A stretch of DNA of 64,000 bases, taken from assembly GCF_900103935.1 (NCBI RefSeq), contig NZ_FNIC01000002.1:617768-681767 (forward strand), given 5' to 3'. The notes beneath the pieces are model-generated. The model worked only from the letters and a program-made list of their open reading frames with translations. It had not been told where the DNA came from and did not search any database. Both the position numbers and the translations under genes were made by a program. Shown here piece after piece: positions 8,201 to 16,867 of the stretch. Numbering within the stretch: position 1 is the first letter of the stretch; each line of letters begins with the position of its first letter. The stretch is from Nocardioides szechwanensis (GTDB taxonomy: Bacteria > Actinomycetota > Actinomycetes > Propionibacteriales > Nocardioidaceae).

Positions 8201-10150
8201 CGCCACTTCCGGGAGATGGGCGTCGACTGCCAGACCGAGGACCACACCTGCGTCGGCATCGGCGACATGTCCGGCGACGTCTTCGGCAACGGGATGCTCT
8301 GCTCCGAGCACACCCGCCTCGTCGCGGCCTTCGACCACCGCGACATCTTCCTGGACCCCGAGCCCGACGCCGCCGCGTCGTACGCCGAGCGCCGCAGGCT
8401 CTTCGAGCTGCCCCGCTCCAGCTGGCAGGACTACGACAAGAGCCTGATCTCCGAGGGCGGCGGTGTGTTCTCCCGCTCGGCCAAGGCGGTCAAGCTCAAC
8501 GCCCACATCCGGGCCGCGCTCGGCATCGTCGGCTCGGTCGACACGATGACCCCCGCGGAGCTGATGCGCGCGATCCTGCTGGCGCCGGTCGACTTGCTCT
8601 GGAACGGCGGCATCGGCACCTACGTGAAGGCCGACGACGAGGTCCACGCGGAGGCCGGCGACAAGGCCAACGACGCGATCCGCGTCAACGGCGGCGAGCT
8701 GCGCGCCCGGTCTGTGGGTGAGGGCGGCAACCTCGGGTTCACCCAGCGGGGCCGCATCGAGTACGCCCTGGCCGGTGGCCGGATCAACACCGACTTCATC
8801 GACAACTCCGCCGGGGTCGACACCTCCGACCACGAGGTCAACATCAAGATCCTGCTCGACCGCGTCGTCGCGGCCGGCGACCTCACCACCAAGCAGCGCA
8901 ACGCACTGCTGGTCGAGATGACCGACGAGGTCGCCGAGCTCGTGCTGCGCGACAACTACGAGCAGAACCTCGCCCTGGCCAACGCCGCCGCCTACGCGGC
9001 GCCGCTGCTCCACGTCCACGAGTTCTGGATGAAGAAGCTCGAGAGCGACGGGGTGCTCAACCGGGAGATCGAGGGGCTGCCCTCGAGCCGCGCCGTACGC
9101 CGTCGCCTCGACCGGCACGAGGGGCTCACCCTGCCCGAGCTCTCGGTGCTCCTCGCCTGGACGAAGATCGTGCTCGCCGACGAGCTGATCGCCTCCGACC
9201 TGCCCGACGACCCCTACCTCGACCTGGACCTGCGCGCCTACTTCCCGAAGCAGGTCCGCGAGGGCTTCGAGGGGCAGGTCAGCGACCACCCGCTGCGCCG
9301 CCAGATCATCGTCACCCAGGTCGTCAACGACCTGGTCAACGGCGCGGGGATGACGTTCTGGCCGCGGCTCGGCGGCGAGACCGGTGCCGACGCGGCCGAC
9401 CTGGTGCGGGCCAACTTCGTGGCCCGCGAGATCTTCGCGTCGCTTCCCCTGCGCGACGAGCTGCGCAAGTTCGACAACGTGCTCGAGGCCTCGGTGCAGA
9501 CCCGGATGCGGGTGGAGATGCGCACACTCGTCGAGCGCGCGTCGCGCTGGCTGGTCAGCAACCGGCGCCCGCCGCTCGACAGTCAGGCGACGGTGGACTT
9601 CTTCGCCGGCCCGGTACAGGCGACCATGGCGCAGCTGCCCGACCTGATGACGGGCCGCGAGCTGGCGTCGTACGAGGAGCGGCGCGAAGCGCTGGTCTCC
9701 CGGCACGTCCCCGAGGCGCTCGCCTCGAAGGTGGCGGGGCTGCCGCCGGCCTACATGCTGCTCAACGTCATCGAGATCGCCTCGCGCGAGTCGCTCGACC
9801 CGGCCGACGTGGCCCGGGTGCACTTCGCGCTCGGCGAGCGCCTCGGGCTGCCCTCGCTTGTCCAGCGGATCCTGGGGCTGCCGCGCGACGACCGCTGGCA
9901 GACCATGGCCCGGGCCGCGCTCCGCGACGACCTGCACGCGGTGCACGGGCAGCTCACCACCCAGGTCCTGGCGGCCACCTCGGCCGACGACCCGGCTCCG
10001 GTGCGCATCTCGGCGTGGGAGGCGGCCGACGCGGCCGTCGTCGCCCGGGCCGCCACCACGCTGCAGGAGATCTGCGTCGACGACCAGGCCGACCTCGCCC
10101 GGATGTCGGTCGGGCTGCGCGTCGTGCGTGGCCTGCTCTCGTCGGGCTGA
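5267..10150 (+). CDS. gdh: NAD-specific glutamate dehydrogenase, large (about 180 kDa) class
   Basis: The 1627-aa protein converts glutamate to 2-oxoglutarate and ammonia with NAD+. It has the layout of the L-180 class known from Streptomyces and Mycobacterium: a long N-terminal regulatory part (about 1-750, with ACT-like segments), the catalytic core (RGGLRWSDR, then VGAKGGFF near residue 860 with the catalytic lysine, and GIGDMSGDVFGNGM in the nucleotide-binding half), and a C-terminal helical region. The GTG start (VSTTTQDVHKADLL) is set by the TACTGT box 6 nt upstream. Together with pruA it would complete proline to 2-oxoglutarate. A 12-bp hairpin follows the stop. Confidence 0.95.
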   Translation: MSTTTQDVHKADLLDQAIDLAKHRSGRGGPPHDRVAALLRAYFRHTAPEDIVERADVDLFGALASHYKLAAERPQGTAKVRVFTPTLSEHGWSAGGHSVVEVVVDDMPFLVDSLTMELSRQLRGVHLVIHPLYDVVRDITGALQEVCVVDDGSVQPADGKVRESWMHVEIDRIREGDDFTAIVDDIQRVLRDVRESGEDWGKMLGQVRDIVTGLESDPPPLPPDEVRQASALLSWLSDEHFTFLGYREYSLEHTTIHGQEEEVLRAVPGTGLGILRADQEMSASFGRLPELVKAKAREKTLLVLAKANSRATVHRPAYLDYVGVKTFGPDGEVTGERRFLGLFSSSAYTESLLRIPLIREKAEAVLHHSGFDPRSHAGKALMDTLENYPRDELFHTPVEELAPMAEAAMVARERRGLRMLLRADTYGRYVSVLVYLPRDRYNTGVRERFAQLLKDRLGGESVEFTVRINESTTARVHFVVHMPKGQPIPEGVDALDLERRLLEASRSWRDDFVSAVIAEYGEEVGLSLGRRYVDSFPEAYKEDFPARTAAVDLGRLEAITGDEGIDLSLYEELDAGRGEARLKVFRIGEPLSLSEVLPMLSSMGVEVVDERPYELAGLDRTSYIYEFGLRYGKALPAGAREVFQDALRAVWNGFNEIDGFNSLVLGAGLTWRQATVLRAYAKYMRQGGSPFALDYIEGALGSNVDITRLLVQLFETRFDPGSAGLAADAEARTARSDEVQQRIVRALDDVVSLDHDRILRSYLTHVQATLRTNYFQTDAEGLPHPYMSFKLEPSAIPDLPEPRPKFEIFVYSPRVEGVHLRFGAVARGGLRWSDRRDDFRTEVLGLVKAQMVKNTVIVPVGAKGGFFCKQLPSSTDREAWMAEGIACYKTFISGLLDITDNLVEGATVPPERVVRHDGDDSYLVVAADKGTATFSDIANGVAQDYGFWLGDAFASGGSVGYDHKAMGITARGAWVSVRRHFREMGVDCQTEDHTCVGIGDMSGDVFGNGMLCSEHTRLVAAFDHRDIFLDPEPDAAASYAERRRLFELPRSSWQDYDKSLISEGGGVFSRSAKAVKLNAHIRAALGIVGSVDTMTPAELMRAILLAPVDLLWNGGIGTYVKADDEVHAEAGDKANDAIRVNGGELRARSVGEGGNLGFTQRGRIEYALAGGRINTDFIDNSAGVDTSDHEVNIKILLDRVVAAGDLTTKQRNALLVEMTDEVAELVLRDNYEQNLALANAAAYAAPLLHVHEFWMKKLESDGVLNREIEGLPSSRAVRRRLDRHEGLTLPELSVLLAWTKIVLADELIASDLPDDPYLDLDLRAYFPKQVREGFEGQVSDHPLRRQIIVTQVVNDLVNGAGMTFWPRLGGETGADAADLVRANFVAREIFASLPLRDELRKFDNVLEASVQTRMRVEMRTLVERASRWLVSNRRPPLDSQATVDFFAGPVQATMAQLPDLMTGRELASYEERREALVSRHVPEALASKVAGLPPAYMLLNVIEIASRESLDPADVARVHFALGERLGLPSLVQRILGLPRDDRWQTMARAALRDDLHAVHGQLTTQVLAATSADDPAPVRISAWEAADAAVVARAATTLQEICVDDQADLARMSVGLRVVRGLLSSG

Positions 10151-10177
10151 CGTCAGCACCCACACCCGGACACACCA

Positions 10178-10205
10178 ACACCCCGCCGCGAGTGCGGCGG
10201 GGTGT
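10178..10205. terminator. Perfect 12-bp hairpin between convergent genes
   Basis: ACACCCCGCCGC and GCGGCGGGGTGT form a perfect 12-bp stem around a GAGT loop, 27 bp after the gdh stop and 55 bp from the end of the convergent secreted-protein gene. There is no T-run, as is common for actinobacterial terminators. It is symmetrical and can work in both directions. Confidence 0.8.
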
Positions 10206-10260
10206 CGGTATCCGGGGGAGAGCCCAGTGACGGGCCGGTGACCAGCGGCGAGCCCGGTGA

Positions 10261-10791
10261 TCAGTTCGGGTTGACGCAGATGACGTAGGCGTTGAGGTCG
10301 ACGTCGCCGAGCGCGTTGTGCTCGCCGGTCAGCTTCCAGGCGGTGGCCGGGTCGCCGTCGGGGGCGGCGAAGAACTCACCGATCTGCTTCTGCGGGGCGG
10401 ACTCGACGATGACCTGCGAGTTCTCGGTGTTGGCCCAGTCGCCGCCGCCACCGACGGCGTACTTGCCGGGGGTGCAGGCGAGGAAGATGGTGCTCTGGCC
10501 GGCGGTGGTGACCGTGACGGTGTCGGTGATGACCTCGTAGCCCACGACGTTGGGCTTGTTGAGCTTGTTCTTCACGGCGCCGTTGAAGTCCTTCGAGGAG
10601 AGCGACCCGTCCTTGACGTCGGCGCTCGACAGGTTGTTGTTCTTGATGTCCTGGGTGGTCACGGTGTTGTTCTTGATGTTCTTGCCGGTGATCAGCTTGG
10701 CCGCCGTGGCGGTTCCGGCGAGGCCGACCATGAGCAGGACGGTGGCGATCAGCAGGGCGGGGATCACGGACTTGCGGCTGGAGCGGTTCAT
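10261..10791 (-). CDS. Secreted protein with KNxT/DIKN short repeats
   Basis: This 176-aa protein has a basic N-terminus and a hydrophobic stretch ending in AGTATAAK (residues about 9-31), so it is exported or membrane-anchored. Next comes a run of short Asn/Lys/Asp-rich repeats (ITGKNIKNNTVTTQDIKNN, then LSSADVKDGSLSSKDF), a pattern frequent at the start of actinobacterial surface proteins with collagen-like or beta-rich tails. The C-terminal 90 residues contain two cysteines (FLACTPG and AYVICVNPN) that could form a disulfide. AAGGA lies 6-10 nt before the ATG as ribosome binding site. Function unknown. Confidence 0.75.
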   Translation of the reverse strand: MNRSSRKSVIPALLIATVLLMVGLAGTATAAKLITGKNIKNNTVTTQDIKNNNLSSADVKDGSLSSKDFNGAVKNKLNKPNVVGYEVITDTVTVTTAGQSTIFLACTPGKYAVGGGGDWANTENSQVIVESAPQKQIGEFFAAPDGDPATAWKLTGEHNALGDVDLNAYVICVNPN

Positions 10792-10873
10792 GGTCGTTCC
10801 TTCGGTTTCGGGTGGCCGCTCCGTCGCGGCCTGTCTGAGGAGGACTCTGTCCGGGACGGCACCCCCCGGGCAT

Positions 10874-10929
10874 GAGGGATCGACCCTCAACTCCCCTGGC
10901 ACCCCCCACCTGGGGGTTCTGGGGGTGCC
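10874..10929. other. Cluster of G/C-rich hairpins in a 225-bp non-coding stretch
   Basis: The gap 10792-11016 between divergent genes has no credible gene. It contains GAGGG-ATCGA-CCCTC (10874-10888) and a 9-bp stem GGCACCCCC (10898-10906) with GGGGGTGCC (10921-10929). The loop of the second can pair internally as CCCCC/GGGGG (10902-10916), so two structures compete. The stretch lies in the likely 5' leader or promoter of the secreted-protein gene. Whether it regulates or merely reflects base composition is unclear. Confidence 0.4.
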
Positions 10930-11016
10930 CCCGGGGGGAGGGGCTGCGGGGCGGGGAAGAGGGCGTCCTAAACCGATTCGCGCGGTGTCGGTGGCGCGAC
11001 ATACGCTGCTCGTCAG

Positions 11017-12810
11017 ATGACTGCGACTCCTGACTCCGACGCTCTCGAGGGGCCTCCCGCAGGGGTGCACTCCCTGTGGCGGCTGCGCCACTACCTCCGT
11101 CCCCACCGGGGCGCCCTGGCGGTCATGCTGGGCACCGCGCTCGCCGGGGTCGGTGTCGCGATCGCGATCCCGCTCGTGACCAAGGCGCTCATCGACGGCC
11201 CGATCACCGAGCGCGACCTGGGCCCGGTCCTGCCGCTCGGCCTGATCGCGCTGGCGCTCGGCGTGCTCGAGGCCGTGCTGGTCTTCTGGCGCCGCTGGGT
11301 GCAGTCCAGCGCGGTGCTCGCGATGGAGACCGAGATGCGGCGCGACCTCTACGCCCACCTCCAAGTGCTCCCGATGGGCTTCCACAGCCAGTGGCAGTCC
11401 GGCCAGCTGCTCTCGCGCGCCACGACCGACCTGTCGGCGATCCGGCGCTTCGCCGGCTTCGGGCTGCTGTTCCTGGTCATCAACATCCTCCAGGTCACCC
11501 TGGTGACCGGGGTCCTGCTCCACATGTACTGGCCCCTCGGGCTCGTCGTCGCGGCCGCCGCGGCACCCATCGTGTGGCTCTCGACGCGCTTCGAGAAGGC
11601 CTACGTCGTGGTCTCGCGCCGCGTCCAGGACGAGCAGGGCGACCTGGCCACCCTGGCCGAGGAGGGTGCGGTCGGCATCCGGGTGATCAAGTCCTTCGGC
11701 CGCAGCGAGCACGTGTCCCGCCAGTACGAACGGGCCGCCCAGCAGCTCCACGAGACCTCCATGGACAAGGTCCGGCTCTCGGCGAAGTTCTGGACCTTCC
11801 TCGAGGTGATCCCCAACCTCGCCGTGGTGGTCGTGCTGCTGCTCGGCGCGATCGGTGTCGGCACCGGTCGGCTGACCCCGGGTGAGCTGGTCGCGTTCAT
11901 CACGCTGATGCTCTCGCTGGTCTGGCCGGTGGCCTCGCTCGGCTTCATCCTCGCGATGGCCCAGGAGGCGATGACCGCCGCGGCGCGGATCCTCGAGATC
12001 TTCGACACCGAGCCCGACATCGTCTCCGGCGCCCAGGTCATCGAGCGCCCCCGCGGCCACCTGCGCTTCGAGCACGTCGACTTCGCGTTCCCCGACGCCC
12101 CCGACGAGCCGGTCCTCCGCGACGTCAACCTCGACCTCCAGCCGGGCGAGACCGTGGCTCTCGTCGGCGCGACCGGGTCCGGCAAGACGATCCTCACCGC
12201 GCTGGTCCCACGCCTCTACGACGTCACCGGCGGCCGGATCACCATCGACGGCGTCGACGTGCGCGACCTCGAGCTCGGGCACCTCCGCACCCTGGTCGCC
12301 ACCGCGTTCGAGGAGCCGACCCTGTTCTCGATGAGCGCCCGCGAGAACCTCACCCTCGGACGCGCCGACGCCAGCGACGCCGACATCGACGAGGCTCTCG
12401 ACATCGCCCAGGCCGGCTTCGCGCGCGACCTGCCCTGGGGGCTCGAGACCCGCATCGGCGAGCAGGGCATGGCCCTGTCCGGAGGCCAGCGCCAACGGCT
12501 GGCCCTCGCCCGGGCGGTGCTCGCCCAGCCGACGGTGCTCGTGCTCGACGACACGCTCTCCGCGCTCGACGTCCACACCGAGAAGCTGGTCGAGGAGGCG
12601 CTGCGCCGCGTGCTCGGCTCGACCACCGGTCTGGTGGTCGCCCACCGCGCCTCCACGGTGCTGCTCGCCGACAAGGTGGCCCTGATCGAGGGCGGCACGA
12701 TCACCCACGTCGGGGGTCACAGCGAGCTCCTCGCCACCGTGCCCGCCTACCGCGAGCTGCTCGCCGCCGAGGCCGACCACGAGGCCGCCCACGAGGGGGC
12801 GCGGTCATGA
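11017..12810 (+). CDS. ABC exporter half-transporter with degenerate ATP site (subunit A)
   Basis: This 597-aa protein has an exporter-type membrane domain (about residues 1-330, six helices) fused to an ATPase domain. Walker A GATGSGKT is near residue 385 and the signature LSGGQRQRLA near 487. Two catalytic positions deviate: the Walker B glutamate is aspartate (VLVLDDTLSALD) and the Q-loop glutamine is glutamate (AFEEPTLF). This is the hallmark of the non-hydrolysing half of heterodimeric exporters such as TM287/288 and BmrCD. It overlaps the next gene by ATGA. A TACGCT box (11002-11007) precedes the ATG by 9 nt. The substrate cannot be told; lipids or drugs are usual. Confidence 0.9.
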   Translation: MTATPDSDALEGPPAGVHSLWRLRHYLRPHRGALAVMLGTALAGVGVAIAIPLVTKALIDGPITERDLGPVLPLGLIALALGVLEAVLVFWRRWVQSSAVLAMETEMRRDLYAHLQVLPMGFHSQWQSGQLLSRATTDLSAIRRFAGFGLLFLVINILQVTLVTGVLLHMYWPLGLVVAAAAAPIVWLSTRFEKAYVVVSRRVQDEQGDLATLAEEGAVGIRVIKSFGRSEHVSRQYERAAQQLHETSMDKVRLSAKFWTFLEVIPNLAVVVVLLLGAIGVGTGRLTPGELVAFITLMLSLVWPVASLGFILAMAQEAMTAAARILEIFDTEPDIVSGAQVIERPRGHLRFEHVDFAFPDAPDEPVLRDVNLDLQPGETVALVGATGSGKTILTALVPRLYDVTGGRITIDGVDVRDLELGHLRTLVATAFEEPTLFSMSARENLTLGRADASDADIDEALDIAQAGFARDLPWGLETRIGEQGMALSGGQRQRLALARAVLAQPTVLVLDDTLSALDVHTEKLVEEALRRVLGSTTGLVVAHRASTVLLADKVALIEGGTITHVGGHSELLATVPAYRELLAAEADHEAAHEGARS

Positions 12811-14636
12811 CCGACACCGGCTGGCGCGGAGTCGCCGAGGTCGACGCGATCGAGGCCGCCGAGCGCGACGCCGCCGCCGCGATCAGGTTCACCGGCGGCT
12901 CGGGCCAGCTCCTGCGCGAGCTCCTGAGGCCCTACAAACGCGCGCTCAAGCTGTTGGTGCTGATCGTCCTGGTGGAGAACATCGCGCGGCTGTCGATCCC
13001 CTACCTCGTCAAGGAGGGCATCGACACCGGCATCCCGCCGATCATCGCCGACGACAACCTCCGGCCGCTGTTCGTCATCGTCGGGATCGTGCTGGTCGCG
13101 ACCCTCACCCAGGCCCTCGCCCGCCAGCTCTTCCTGGTGCGCTCGGGCCACATCGGCCAGGACATGCTCTTCGAGGTACGCCGCCGGGTGTTCCGCCACT
13201 TCCAGGTGCTCAGCCCCGCCTTCCACGACAGCTACACCTCGGGGCGCGTGATCTCGCGGCAGACCTCCGACGTCGACGCCATCTACGAGATGCTCGAGAC
13301 CGGCTTCGACGGCCTGGTGACCGCGGCACTGACCCTGGTCGGCACGGCCGGGCTGCTGCTGTTCCTCGACGTCAAGCTCGGCCTGGTCGCGCTCCTCTGC
13401 GGGCCGTTCCTGTTCTGGATCACCAACTGGTTCCGCAAGGAGTCCGGCAAGAGCTACCGCGTCACCCGCGAGAAGGTCGCGCTCGTGATCGTGCACTTCG
13501 TCGAGTCCATGGGCGGCATCCGCGCGGTGCAGGCGTTCCGCCGCGAGCCCCGCAACCAGGAGATCCTCGACGACGTCAACGAGCAGTACCGCGCGGCCAA
13601 CCTGGTCGCGTTCCGCCTGGTCGCCTGGTTCATGCCCGGCATCCGGCTGATCGGCAACGTCACCATCGCCGTCGTACTGCTCTACGGCGGCTACCGCGCC
13701 TACCACGGTGAGGTCACGGTCGGCGTCCTCGCGGCGTTCCTGCTCTACCTGCGCCAGTTCTTCGAGCCGATGATGGAGATCTCGCAGTTCTACAACACCT
13801 TCCAGTCCGCCTCGGCGGCGCTGGACAAGCTGGCCGGGGTGCTGCGCGAGGAGCCCAGCGTGCCCGAGCCCGAGCAGCCCACCCACCTCGACCACGCCCG
13901 CGGTGAGCTGCGCTTCGACGGGGTCCGGTTCTCCTACGTCGACGGCCGCCCGGTCCTGCCCGGCCTCGACCTGACCGTGCCCGCCGGCCAGACGCTGGCC
14001 CTGGTCGGCACCACCGGCGCCGGAAAGACCACGCTGGCCAAGCTGGCCACCCGCTTCTACGACCCCGACGGCGGGCGCATCCTGCTCGACGGGCTCGACC
14101 TGCGCGACCTCACCTCCGACAACCTGCGCGAGGCCGTGGTGATGGTGACCCAGGAGAACTACCTCTTCTCCGGGACCATCTCCGACAACATCCGCTTCGG
14201 TCGCCCCGACGCGAGCCAGGAGGACGTCGAGCGCGCCACGCGAGCGCTCGGCGCCCACGACTTCATCATGGCGCTGCCCGAGGGCTACGACACCCACGTC
14301 GCCAACCGGGGCGGCCGGCTGAGCGCCGGCCAGCGCCAGCTCGTGGCCTTCGCCCGCGCGTTCCTGGCCGACCCGGCGGTGCTGATCCTCGACGAGGCGA
14401 CGTCGTCGCTCGACATCCCCTCCGAGCGGCTGGTCCAGCAGGCGCTCCGCACGGTCCTCGCCGGCCGCACGGCGCTGATCATCGCCCACCGGCTGTCCAC
14501 GGTCGAGATCGCCGACCGGGTGATCGTGATGGAGCACGGCCGGATCATCGAGGACGGAGCCCCCGCCGACCTGGTCGCCGGTGGCGAGGGCCGCTTCTCC
14601 GACCTCCACGAGGCCTGGCTCGACTCCCTGGCCTGA
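12807..14636 (+). CDS. ABC exporter half-transporter with intact Walker motifs (subunit B)
   Basis: This 609-aa partner of the preceding gene has the same membrane domain plus ATPase layout. Walker A GTTGAGKTT lies near residue 401, the Q-loop (VMVTQENYLF) is intact, Walker B is VLILDEATSSLD with the catalytic glutamate, and the H-loop is IIAHRLST. Its signature is LSAGQ rather than LSGGQ. In the dimer, the intact Walker motifs here pair with LSGGQ of subunit A (active site), while the degenerate Walker motifs of subunit A pair with LSAGQ (degenerate site). The ATGA overlap indicates coupled translation in fixed ratio. Confidence 0.92.
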   Translation: MTDTGWRGVAEVDAIEAAERDAAAAIRFTGGSGQLLRELLRPYKRALKLLVLIVLVENIARLSIPYLVKEGIDTGIPPIIADDNLRPLFVIVGIVLVATLTQALARQLFLVRSGHIGQDMLFEVRRRVFRHFQVLSPAFHDSYTSGRVISRQTSDVDAIYEMLETGFDGLVTAALTLVGTAGLLLFLDVKLGLVALLCGPFLFWITNWFRKESGKSYRVTREKVALVIVHFVESMGGIRAVQAFRREPRNQEILDDVNEQYRAANLVAFRLVAWFMPGIRLIGNVTIAVVLLYGGYRAYHGEVTVGVLAAFLLYLRQFFEPMMEISQFYNTFQSASAALDKLAGVLREEPSVPEPEQPTHLDHARGELRFDGVRFSYVDGRPVLPGLDLTVPAGQTLALVGTTGAGKTTLAKLATRFYDPDGGRILLDGLDLRDLTSDNLREAVVMVTQENYLFSGTISDNIRFGRPDASQEDVERATRALGAHDFIMALPEGYDTHVANRGGRLSAGQRQLVAFARAFLADPAVLILDEATSSLDIPSERLVQQALRTVLAGRTALIIAHRLSTVEIADRVIVMEHGRIIEDGAPADLVAGGEGRFSDLHEAWLDSLA

Positions 14637-14646
14637 GCACGAGCGC

Positions 14647-14652
14647 TAGCCT
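14647..14652 (+). promoter_or_regulatory. -10 box for leaderless amidase mRNA
   Basis: TAGCCT ends 6 nt before the GTG start of the amidase, with no ribosome binding site between. It fits the TANNNT rule seen at other starts in this window. Confidence 0.5.
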
Positions 14653-14658
14653 CACGTC

Positions 14659-16050
14659 GTGACCGACCTGAGCCGCGCCAGCGTTGCCGAGACCGCCCGA
14701 CTCGTCGCCGAGGGCGACCTGACCGCCCGGATCGTCCTCGACGAGACCCTCGACCGGATCGCGGCGACCGATCCGGGGCTCAACGCCTTCTCGGTCGTGC
14801 TCGCCGACGCCGCGCGCGATGAGGCCTCGTCCCGTGACCAGCAGCGCGAGGCACGAGGCCCGCTCCACGGCGTACCGATAGCCATCAAGGAGGAGCTCGA
14901 TGTCGCCGGCACCGTGACCACGTTCGGCGGCGAGGCTAACTCGACCCCGGCCGCCGAGGACGGCGAGGTCGTCCGCCTGCTGCGGGCGGCGGGGGCGGTG
15001 ATCGTCGGCAAGACCACGATGCCGGAGTTCGGCGCCTGGCCCTACACCGAGTCGGTCTCGCGCGGGATCACCCGCAACCCGTGGGACCGTACCCGCACGC
15101 CCGGCGGCTCCAGTGGCGGTACGGCGGCAGCGGTGGCGAGCGGCATGGTCCCCGTCGGGATCGGCGGTGACGGCGGCGGCTCGATCCGGATCCCTTCGGC
15201 GTGCTGCGGTCTCTTCGGCCTCAAGCCGCAGCGTGGCCGGGTCACGACCGCACCCCATCCCCACCTGTGGTGGGCGCTCGGCACGGTCGGTCCGCTCAGC
15301 CGCACCGTGCTCGACAGCGCGCTCGTCTACGACGTCATCCGGGGCAGCCGGCCCACCGACCGCTTCTCCGCGGGCGGGTCCGGCTCGTTCGTGGAGGCGG
15401 CGCAGCGCGCACCGGGCCGGCTGCGGGTCGGCTGGTCGGTCAAGCCGGTGACCCTCGGCATCAAGCCCGACCCGGTCCACGTGCGCGCCGTCGAGGACAC
15501 CGCGCGGCTGCTGACCGACCTCGGCCACGACGTACGCGAGATCGAGCCGCACTACCCCGACCCGACGGCGGCCTTCGTGCCCCAGTTCTTCGCCGGGATC
15601 CGCACCGAGGCCGACGCGGTCGAGCACTACGACCGCCTCGAGCGACGGACCCGCGAGACCTACCGGCTCGGCTCCTGGGTGACGCCGCGGGTGACCGAGT
15701 GGGCGGTCCGGGCCAGCGAGAGGGTCGGGGCCAAGGCCAACCGCGTGTTCCAGGACATCGACGTGCTGCTCACCCCCACGATGGCGCACCGGCCGCCCCG
15801 GGTCGGCGTCCTCGACGGCCGCGGCACGGTCGCGTCGTCGCTGGCGGCCATGCCGGCGATCGCCTACGTGGCGCTCTGGAACGTCGCCGGCAACCCCGCG
15901 GCCTCCGTGCCCTGCGGCCTCGCGGCCGACGGACTCCCCGTCGGTGTCCAGTTGGTCGGCCGGACCGACGACGAGGCCACCTTGTTGAGCCTCTCCGCCC
16001 AGCTCGAGCAGGCTCGGCCCTGGCCGGTCGTGGCGCACGAGCCTCGCTAG
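14659..16050 (+). CDS. Amidase signature family protein
   Basis: This 463-aa enzyme of the amidase signature family hydrolyses a carboxamide to acid and ammonia. The Ser-cisSer-Lys triad is visible: the lysine in PIAIKEELDVAG, and the two serines in TPGGSSGGTAAAVASG and GGDGGGSIRIP. It lacks extra domains that would mark it as GatA, and no gatC or gatB is nearby, so a stand-alone amidase for an unknown amide is likely. The GTG start is supported by the TAGCCT box upstream. Translation ends 9 nt before the next start. Confidence 0.88.
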   Translation: MTDLSRASVAETARLVAEGDLTARIVLDETLDRIAATDPGLNAFSVVLADAARDEASSRDQQREARGPLHGVPIAIKEELDVAGTVTTFGGEANSTPAAEDGEVVRLLRAAGAVIVGKTTMPEFGAWPYTESVSRGITRNPWDRTRTPGGSSGGTAAAVASGMVPVGIGGDGGGSIRIPSACCGLFGLKPQRGRVTTAPHPHLWWALGTVGPLSRTVLDSALVYDVIRGSRPTDRFSAGGSGSFVEAAQRAPGRLRVGWSVKPVTLGIKPDPVHVRAVEDTARLLTDLGHDVREIEPHYPDPTAAFVPQFFAGIRTEADAVEHYDRLERRTRETYRLGSWVTPRVTEWAVRASERVGAKANRVFQDIDVLLTPTMAHRPPRVGVLDGRGTVASSLAAMPAIAYVALWNVAGNPAASVPCGLAADGLPVGVQLVGRTDDEATLLSLSAQLEQARPWPVVAHEPR

Positions 16051-16053
16051 TGT
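16048..16053 (+). promoter_or_regulatory. -10 box overlapping the amidase stop codon
   Basis: TAGTGT begins with the TAG stop of the amidase and ends 6 nt before the GTG of the broken ABC gene, so the stop codon doubles as promoter sequence. Its preservation suggests the decayed locus may still be transcribed. Confidence 0.4.
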
Positions 16054-16059
16054 GGGCTC

Positions 16060-16799
<740 letters not shown>

Positions 16800-16867
16800 C
16801 CGAACCTCTGTCGTTGCGTTGGCGGACGCTCTAGGGTGTGCTCAGCCCGACTGCCTGAGGAGCCCGG

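Noticed and set aside
5270..10165. A 1631-codon open frame antisense to gdh on the minus strand
   Set aside because: High-GC codon use leaves the opposite strand open. The translation is rich in Arg, Gly, His, Val and Leu without any domain, while the plus strand encodes a clear glutamate dehydrogenase.
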